Shown here one piece after another: positions 14,247-19,563 of a stretch of 19,563 bases of DNA. Under the pieces are notes generated by a model. The model searched no databases and was not told where the DNA came from. It saw only the letters and a program-made list of their open reading frames with translations. A program made the position numbers and the translations under genes. How positions within the stretch are numbered: the first letter of the stretch is position 1; each line of letters starts with the position of its first letter. Source of the DNA: a bacterium. Lineage in GTDB: Bacteria; Hydrogenedentota; Hydrogenedentia; Hydrogenedentiales; SLHB01. The stretch spans positions 1 through 19,563 of the forward strand of contig JAAEQP010001179.1 in the NCBI GenBank assembly GCA_024231375.1, read 5' to 3'.

Positions 14247-15551
14247 ATGAGCTCTATCACCTGCAAATTCGGCGGAAGTTCACTCGCCGACACCGCCGCG
14301 TTTCATCGCGTGCGCAACATCATCGACGCCAATCCCAACCGCCGGTTCATTGTACCGTCGGCGCCGGGCAAACGGTCGAAAGAAGACAAGAAAGTCACGG
14401 ACCTCCTGTACGCGTGGCACAACCTCGCCATGGAAGGCCTGGACGCGTCGGAGCCTCGGGGCATCATTGAGAAGCGGTTCTCGGAATTGGCCGCGGAGTT
14501 GAAGGTCGAGTTCGACATCAAATCGCTCCTCGACGAGATCGCGGATCAGGTGGCCGAATACACGGAGCCGGACTACATGGCCTCGCGCGGCGAGCACCTG
14601 AACGGCCTTCTGATGGCGGCAGTGCTGGACGCGATCTACGTGGAACCGGCCGACTGCATCAAGTTTGACGAGGAAGGCGATCTCGATCCCAAGACCTACG
14701 ACCTCCTTGCCGGGAGATTGTCCGGGCCGGGCCGGTTCGTGGTTCCGGGATTCTACGGCAGCCTGCCGGATGGCCGGGTCAAGACGTTCTCGCGGGGCGG
14801 AAGCGACGTGACGGGGTCCATCGTGGCGCGGGCGTCGGGGTCGGCCCTTTACGAGAACTGGACCGATGTGTCCGGGTTCCGCATCACGGATCCGTCGATG
14901 GTACCGGAGGCGAAGCGCATCGACGAGATTACGTATCAGGAACTCCGCGAGCTCTCGTACATGGGCGCCAAGGTGCTGCACGACGAAGCGATCTTCCCGG
15001 TACGCGAGCCCGGCATCCCTATCAACATCCGCAACACCAACGACCCGGACGACCCGGGCACGATCATCGTGCCGGAACGCGAGACCGAGGCCGTGATCGC
15101 GGGGATCGCGGGACGCAAAGGGTTCACGATGATCAGCATCGAGAAGACGCTGATGAACCGGGAACATGGGTTTGGTCTTCGTGTGCTAACGGTGTTGGAG
15201 CAGTTGGGCGTGGGCTGGGAGCACATGCCCACGGGGATCGACACCATGTCGATTATCGTGTCGGACGACGAGCTGAAGAATCACGGCGCGGCGATCCTCA
15301 AGGGCATCGACCGCCTGTGCCAACCCGACCGCGTGACCCTGACGCCTGCTCTGGCCCTGATCGCGACGGTGGGCCAAGGCATGGCGGGACACGTCGGCGT
15401 GGCGGGCCAGCTCTGCACGGCGCTGGCCGGCGCGGGCGTAAACATCCGCGTCATCGACCAGGGATCGTCCGAGAACAACCTTATTGTCGGTGTGGAAGAA
15501 CGGGATCTCGAGACGGCGGTGCGCGCCATCTACCACGCATTCGCCGAGTAG
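14247..15551 (+). CDS. lysC: Aspartate kinase, monofunctional
   Basis: Aspartate kinase phosphorylates aspartate at the start of the lysine, threonine and methionine pathway. The 434-residue protein begins with the KFGGSS nucleotide-binding motif at 7-12 and shows SRGEHLN at 113-119, the FSRGGSDVTGS segment at 181-191 and WTDVSGFRITDP at 205-216. Two ACT-type regulatory regions follow from about 290 to the end, with MISIEKTLMN and NIRVIDQGSSENNLIVGV. There is no homoserine dehydrogenase part. A long helical insert (about 53-108) between the first motif and SRGE is typical of the lysine-sensitive type, so feedback control by an aspartate-family amino acid is likely. The ATG has GAGGA just upstream. 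The 97 bp between rseP and this gene show no clear promoter or terminator. Confidence 0.93.
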   Translation: MSSITCKFGGSSLADTAAFHRVRNIIDANPNRRFIVPSAPGKRSKEDKKVTDLLYAWHNLAMEGLDASEPRGIIEKRFSELAAELKVEFDIKSLLDEIADQVAEYTEPDYMASRGEHLNGLLMAAVLDAIYVEPADCIKFDEEGDLDPKTYDLLAGRLSGPGRFVVPGFYGSLPDGRVKTFSRGGSDVTGSIVARASGSALYENWTDVSGFRITDPSMVPEAKRIDEITYQELRELSYMGAKVLHDEAIFPVREPGIPINIRNTNDPDDPGTIIVPERETEAVIAGIAGRKGFTMISIEKTLMNREHGFGLRVLTVLEQLGVGWEHMPTGIDTMSIIVSDDELKNHGAAILKGIDRLCQPDRVTLTPALALIATVGQGMAGHVGVAGQLCTALAGAGVNIRVIDQGSSENNLIVGVEERDLETAVRAIYHAFAE

Positions 15552-15591
15552 CACCGCAGGTTGAACGGACGGCGGCAGGAACCTCATCGAA

Positions 15592-15629
15592 GGCGGGCGG
15601 AGTGAGCCCCTGCTCGCTCCGCGCCCGCC
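15592..15629 (+). terminator. Large GC-rich hairpin between lysC and the methyltransferase gene
   Basis: Arm 15592-15607 pairs with 15612-15629 around a CCCT loop: 16 pairs including one G-T, with a 2-base bulge. It is by far the strongest hairpin in the window. It is not followed by T residues but directly by the ribosome site GGAAGGAG (15633-15640). It could therefore act as a terminator for lysC, as an attenuator, or as a structure limiting access to the methyltransferase ribosome site. Confidence 0.5.
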
Positions 15630-15643
15630 CACGGAAGGAGCGT

Positions 15644-16402
15644 ATGCCGGCGGATAACGGACAGATTCCCGCGAACTGGTACGAGACGTCGTTCGGTGCC
15701 TTGTACCCAGTGGTGTACGCGCATCGTAGCGTGGAGGCGGCGGCGCCGGAAGCCCGGTTCGCGGCGGAACAGCTTGAACTGTCCCCCGACGACGCGTTGC
15801 TCGACCTCTGCTGTGGCAACGGGCGTCACTTGGCGCACCTTGCCAGCCGCGTTGGTAGCGCGGTAGGACTCGATTACTCGCCGCACCTGTTGGCCTTCGC
15901 AGCCAAAGCGCTGGATGAAACCGGCACGTGCTTGGTCAGAGCGGACATGAAGCGCATTCCCTTCGTGAACCATTTCGATGTCGTCACCAATTTCTTCACC
16001 AGCTTTGGCTATTTCCCGACGGATGACGAGAATCTGGAAGTAATCCGAGGGGTAGCGCGAGCGTTGAAACCGGGCGGCCGGTGGTTCATCGACTACGTGA
16101 ACGCAGGGCATGTGATGGATACGCTGGTCCCCCACTCCGTGCGCGAACGGGATGGCTACACCATCGAGGAAACGCGCTGGATCGACACGTCGACGCGCCG
16201 AGTGGAGAAGTCGATGGTGGTGACCAGGGACGGCATCGAGGTGTGGAAGACCGGCGAGTCGGTACGACTCTACGAAGCCGGTGAACTGACGGCTATGCTC
16301 GAACGAGGCGGCTTGCAGCCGCACCGCATGTTTGGGGACTTCGACGGCTCGGATGTCGGTGGTGGACGCCCGCGAATGCTCATCGTGGGCGGAAAGGCGT
16401 AG
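15644..16402 (+). CDS. Class I SAM-dependent methyltransferase in the bacillithiol operon
   Basis: This 252-residue methyltransferase has motif I LLDLCCGNGRH at 52-62, an acidic SAM-ribose residue in VGLDYSPHLL at 74-83, RADMKRIPF at 99-107, and LKPGGRWFIDYVN at 141-153. The frame is open well upstream into lysC, but the ATG at 15644 is preceded by GGAAGGAG (15633-15640) and the family homology begins there. bshC starts 4 bp after its stop, so the two are almost certainly co-transcribed and translationally linked. The substrate is not visible. Given the position, an enzyme that methylates bacillithiol or a precursor, like the N-methyl-bacillithiol methyltransferase described in green sulfur bacteria, is a fair hypothesis; a generic methyltransferase is the alternative. 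Confidence 0.88.
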   Translation: MPADNGQIPANWYETSFGALYPVVYAHRSVEAAAPEARFAAEQLELSPDDALLDLCCGNGRHLAHLASRVGSAVGLDYSPHLLAFAAKALDETGTCLVRADMKRIPFVNHFDVVTNFFTSFGYFPTDDENLEVIRGVARALKPGGRWFIDYVNAGHVMDTLVPHSVRERDGYTIEETRWIDTSTRRVEKSMVVTRDGIEVWKTGESVRLYEAGELTAMLERGGLQPHRMFGDFDGSDVGGGRPRMLIVGGKA

Positions 16403-16406
16403 CGCC

Positions 16407-17975
16407 ATGCCAAACGTCCGGGACGACTATCTCGCCCAGAAACCGGACCTGCTCGCATTCTTCGAGCGCCCCATGCCATCGCTCTCTGAGACGCCGCCGC
16501 ACACACGACCCTGGAATCCCACGTTCGCGGACAGCTTGCGCACCTATCAGGACCGGATCGGCACGGGAGCCACGTTCCGCGGTCACGAGGCGGTGGTGGT
16601 CACGGGGCAGCAACCAGGGCTGTTCACGGGCCCGCTGTACACCATCTACAAGGCCGTGACGGCGGTGCGCTTGGCTGGCAGGATCGCGGAGACAACTGGA
16701 ACGGCGTGCATTCCCGTGTTCTGGAACGGGAGCGAAGACCACGATTTCGAGGAAGCCCGTTCGGCCCACTTCCTGGACCGTACGCACACCCCCTTCACGC
16801 AAACCTATTCACCCGAAGCCGACATCGCGGGACGTCCCATGTACCGCGTGCCGGTCGAAGCGTCACTCCACGCAGCCGTCGACGAGGCGGCACGCCGGAC
16901 GACCGGTTCGGAACTGGCGGACGACGTGTCCACATTCCTACACGAATCGCTCGATGCCTCCGATTCACTCGCGGACTGGTCCGCGCGCATCCTGGCGCGC
17001 CTGTTCCGCGACACGGGGTTGGTGGTGTTCTCCCCCGACCTTCCCGAGGCGCGCCGTGCGGCAGCCGAACTGCTGGCCGTGGAAATCGCTCACCCCCTGG
17101 AATCGACACGGCTCTTGAACGAGGCTGGACGCGGCCTGACGGACCTCGGATACGAAACGCAGGTGGTCAAGAACGACACGGAGTGCGGGTTCTTCCTGGA
17201 GGTAGAGGGCCGTCGCCGCAAGGTCGTCTTTGAACGCGGGAAATACCATCTTCCGGGCACCGGCGACTCCTATACGGTGGATGCGCTGCACGAGCTATTG
17301 CAAACCGCGCCGGAGCGATTCAGTCCAAACGTGGCGTTGCGGTGCATCGCGCAGCAATGGCTGTTCCCGGCGGCGGCATACGTGGCGGGACCGGGCGAAC
17401 TGGCCTATTGGGCGCAGTTGAAGCCCCTGTTCGCCCATTTCGCAGAGGCACTGCCGTCGCTCGGCGGCATGCCCGTCGTCTATCCGCGCGCGCAAGCGGT
17501 GTTGACGTCTACGAAGGTTAGGCAGCTGTTAGATGGCCTTGGGCTGGCCCTGGACGATTTCGACCAACCGGAACAGACGTTATTCGACCGGGCGTTGAAC
17601 GCCACTGTGGAGCACCCCGGACGCCAAACGCTGGCAGAAGGACGGATAGACTTGGAGACCGCGGCGGACGCGTTGACGCAGCGGCTCGAAGTCGACGACG
17701 CAGTCGCAGGCCTAATGGCGCGCCGGTTGACGGACACGATACGTGACCGCTTGGACCGAGTCGACCGCACGCTTCGGCATCGAGACCAGGCGCAGGCGGA
17801 CGCGGTTCATGCACAGGTGAAGCGGCTGTGCAACACGATTGCGCCGTGGCGAAAGCCTCAGGAGCGCGTGTATACTGTGGTCTCCTTTCTGTTCCAGCAC
17901 GGGTGGGGCCTCATCGGCCGGTTGCTGGATGAACTGGATATCGAGTCGTTCCGGACAAACGAGGTGGAACTGTGA
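16407..17975 (+). CDS. bshC: Bacillithiol synthase BshC (putative cysteine-adding enzyme)
   Basis: BshC catalyses the last step of bacillithiol synthesis, joining cysteine to glucosaminyl-malate. The 522-residue protein is close to the 539 of Bacillus. It carries the family signatures VVVTGQQPGLFTGPLYTIYK at 63-82 and CIPVFWNGSEDHDFEE at 101-116. The C-terminal part (about 420-475) is helical and charged, consistent with the coiled-coil of BshC structures, and it ends with SFLFQHGWGLIGRLLDELD. The ATG at 16407 was chosen over in-frame upstream codons because it follows the methyltransferase stop by 4 bp and begins the conserved region. The stop overlaps the bshB1 GTG by 4 bp, pointing to coupled translation. 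The three bsh genes lie together here, whereas in Bacillus they are split between loci. Confidence 0.95.
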   Translation: MPNVRDDYLAQKPDLLAFFERPMPSLSETPPHTRPWNPTFADSLRTYQDRIGTGATFRGHEAVVVTGQQPGLFTGPLYTIYKAVTAVRLAGRIAETTGTACIPVFWNGSEDHDFEEARSAHFLDRTHTPFTQTYSPEADIAGRPMYRVPVEASLHAAVDEAARRTTGSELADDVSTFLHESLDASDSLADWSARILARLFRDTGLVVFSPDLPEARRAAAELLAVEIAHPLESTRLLNEAGRGLTDLGYETQVVKNDTECGFFLEVEGRRRKVVFERGKYHLPGTGDSYTVDALHELLQTAPERFSPNVALRCIAQQWLFPAAAYVAGPGELAYWAQLKPLFAHFAEALPSLGGMPVVYPRAQAVLTSTKVRQLLDGLGLALDDFDQPEQTLFDRALNATVEHPGRQTLAEGRIDLETAADALTQRLEVDDAVAGLMARRLTDTIRDRLDRVDRTLRHRDQAQADAVHAQVKRLCNTIAPWRKPQERVYTVVSFLFQHGWGLIGRLLDELDIESFRTNEVEL

Positions 17976-18697
17976 CGGTCGACGTACTCGCGATAGGCGC
18001 GCACCCCGACGACGTGGAGATCGGCGTCGGCGGACTGGTGCGCAAGCTGGTGCAGCAGGGCAAGACGGTCGGCATCCTCGATCTCACGCAAGGCGAAATG
18101 GGGTCACGGGGTTCGATGGAGGAACGACGCAGCGAAGCACAGCAGGCTGCCCGGGTGCTGGGCGTAGCACGCCGCGAGAACGTGTGCCTGCCGGATGGCG
18201 GACTCTGCGACTGCACCGAACAACAACGCGCCATCATCCCGTTCATCCGGTCGTTCCGTCCGCGGGTGCTGCTTGCCCCCATGCGCGACGACCGGCACCC
18301 GGACCACGAGGCGGCCCATTTCCTGGTGCGCGACGCCAACTACTTCGCGGGCTTGGCCAAGCTGTCGACGGACCAGGAACCTTGGCGCGCGCCGCGTGTC
18401 TATTTCTACGCGGTATACCGCGAGACGGAGATGCCCCACTTGCTGGTGGACGTGACGGATCAGTTCGCCGATAAATTGGAGGCCTTGCGGGCCTACGAGT
18501 CCCAGTTTCACAACCCCGGCTACCCCGGCGCCAAGACCTACGTGGCCAGCGAAGAGTTCTGGGAATCGATCAAGACCCGCGCGGCCTACTGGGGCACTCG
18601 CATGGGACGCCAGCCACGTGAGGGGCAGAAGACACTGTACGGCGAGGGGCTGTTCAAGGACGGACCGATACCCATCGACACGCTACCGGGCCTGTAA
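17972..18697 (+). CDS. bshB1: Bacillithiol biosynthesis deacetylase BshB1
   Basis: BshB removes the acetyl group from GlcNAc-malate to give GlcN-malate. The 241-residue protein is a zinc-dependent PIG-L/LmbE-type deacetylase: the metal and catalytic motif AHPDDVEIGVGG spans 10-21 (His11, Asp13/Asp14) and a second metal site is at RHPDHEAA (His109/His112, 108-115). C-terminal ESQFHNPGYPG and YGEGLFKDGPIP match the BshB1 subgroup rather than mycothiol MshB. The start is GTG, overlapping the bshC stop (GTGA), and bshA follows after 26 bp. This is the only deacetylase gene visible, and together with bshA and bshC it completes the pathway. Confidence 0.94.
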   Translation: MTVDVLAIGAHPDDVEIGVGGLVRKLVQQGKTVGILDLTQGEMGSRGSMEERRSEAQQAARVLGVARRENVCLPDGGLCDCTEQQRAIIPFIRSFRPRVLLAPMRDDRHPDHEAAHFLVRDANYFAGLAKLSTDQEPWRAPRVYFYAVYRETEMPHLLVDVTDQFADKLEALRAYESQFHNPGYPGAKTYVASEEFWESIKTRAAYWGTRMGRQPREGQKTLYGEGLFKDGPIPIDTLPGL

Positions 18698-18723
18698 CCG
18701 GCCGACGCCACGGAGAACGTTGC

Positions 18724-19563
18724 ATGAAAATCGGGATTACATGCCACCCAAGCGCGGGCGGCAGCGGTATTCTCGCCACGGAACTGGGCATCGCACTGGC
18801 CGAGCGCGGTCACGAAGTGCATTTCGTCACCTTCGACCCACCGTTCCGACTGACCCACGCCCACAAGAACATCTATTGCCACCTGGTTGAATTCGTGTCG
18901 TATCCGCTGTTCAAATTTCCGCCCTTCTCTCAGGCATTGACCACGAAGATCAGCGAAGTGGCCGAAGAACATGACATCGATCTCTGGCACGCCCACTACG
19001 CGGTGCCCCACGCGGCGAGCGCCATCCAAGCGCGCGACATGCTGCCACCCGAGAGGCGATTCAAACTGGTGACCACGCTCCACGGCACGGACATTACGCT
19101 GGTGGGCAGCGACCCATCGTTCTGGCGGTTGACGCGGTACGCCATGCAGCAGAGCGACGCCGTGACGAGTGTGTCGAAATGGCTCACGGACGAAACCCAG
19201 CGCGAATTCGACCTCGATACGCGGCCACGCACCATCTACAACTTCCTGAACACCGAACGATTCAGCGGAGAACGGACGGAACGGTGCAAGTTCGCCGAGA
19301 AGGGCGAGAAGATCATCATGCACATCTCGAACTTCCGTCCGGTGAAGCGGGTCACGGACATCGTGCGCGCGTTCAAACGCATTTCGGATGTCATTCCCTC
19401 GAAACTGGTGATGGTGGGCGACGGACCGGAACGCATGTCGGCCGTGGGCGTGGCAAAACAACTCGGTATACGCGACAAGATCCAGTACCTCGGCCGCCAT
19501 CCCGAGATCCAGGAAATCCTGCCGTGCGCGGATTTGGTGTTCCAGCCTAGCGAGCACGAAAGC
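18724..19563 (+). CDS. bshA: N-acetyl-alpha-D-glucosaminyl L-malate synthase BshA (3' end cut by window)
   Basis: BshA is a GT4-family glycosyltransferase that joins UDP-GlcNAc to L-malate, the first bacillithiol step. The frame is open from the ATG at 18724 to the window end: 280 codons with no stop. The N-terminus MKIGITCHPSAGGSG, with the GGSG loop at 12-15, is typical of BshA, followed by HAHYAVPHA at 89-97, LHGTDITLVG at 119-128, SNFRPVKR at 202-209 and GDGPE at 232-236. The visible end, PSEHES, is the beginning of the GT-B family sugar-nucleotide motif. Related enzymes have about 380 residues, so roughly 100 are missing because of the window edge, not a mutation. GGAG at 18712-18715 serves as the ribosome site. 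Confidence 0.95.
   Translation, partial: MKIGITCHPSAGGSGILATELGIALAERGHEVHFVTFDPPFRLTHAHKNIYCHLVEFVSYPLFKFPPFSQALTTKISEVAEEHDIDLWHAHYAVPHAASAIQARDMLPPERRFKLVTTLHGTDITLVGSDPSFWRLTRYAMQQSDAVTSVSKWLTDETQREFDLDTRPRTIYNFLNTERFSGERTERCKFAEKGEKIIMHISNFRPVKRVTDIVRAFKRISDVIPSKLVMVGDGPERMSAVGVAKQLGIRDKIQYLGRHPEIQEILPCADLVFQPSEHES

Noticed and set aside
14280..15167. Minus-strand open frame of 295 codons opposite aspartate kinase
   Set aside because: It is a shadow of a gene with clear kinase and ACT motifs, and its own composition is Arg/Val/His-rich with no known fold.

Overview
This is a GC-rich chromosomal window that is densely coded and reads as housekeeping plus regulatory DNA. I see no transposase, integrase, CRISPR array, tRNA or rRNA. 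The gene content (bacillithiol synthesis, long-form HPF, HPr kinase, multi-PDZ RseP, vitamin B12-dependent QueG) suggests a deep-branching Gram-negative bacterium. Candidatus Hydrogenedentota or a relative is my best guess, but this is inference and not a demonstrated assignment.

Layout. (1) 29-2668 (-): a hybrid sensor kinase with a 7-helix membrane sensor, two PAS domains, a kinase core and a receiver domain. It is divergent from 2913-5367 (+): a PlsC-like acyltransferase, a SIS-domain phosphosugar protein and epoxyqueuosine reductase (QueG). (2) 5379-5885 (-): an unrecognised two-part protein with a C-terminal ribbon-helix-helix (RHH) domain, convergent with queG and divergent from hpf. 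The 271-bp divergent region holds a good promoter for each side and a pair of 20-bp palindromic repeats spaced 21 bp, abutting the hpf -35 box. (3) 6157-8625 (+): hpf, hprK, rapZ. (4) 8626-8934: a 309-bp gap with a hairpin, a strong promoter and a structured leader of about 190 nt. (5) 8935-14149 (+): ptsH, ptsI, dxr, rseP in one tight run. (6) 14247-15551 (+): monofunctional aspartate kinase. (7) 15644-19563 (+): a SAM methyltransferase followed by bshC, bshB1 and bshA (cut by the window end), a complete set of bacillithiol biosynthesis genes.

How the genes work together. hpf-hprK-rapZ-ptsH-ptsI resembles the regulatory phosphotransferase arrangement of some Gram-negative bacteria. EI and HPr carry the catalytic His, HPr also carries the regulatory Ser, and HPr kinase is encoded beside them, yet no sugar-specific EII gene is present here. 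The bsh cluster makes a low-molecular-weight thiol from UDP-GlcNAc, malate and cysteine. The methyltransferase four bases upstream of bshC could modify that thiol, as reported for N-methyl-bacillithiol. An amino-sugar theme (RapZ, the SIS protein, BshA) runs through the window, but a functional link is speculative.

No defence system or mobile island is visible. The least-explained elements are the RHH protein with the tandem operator-like repeats, the structured ptsH leader, the four-PDZ RseP and the methyltransferase-bsh operon.
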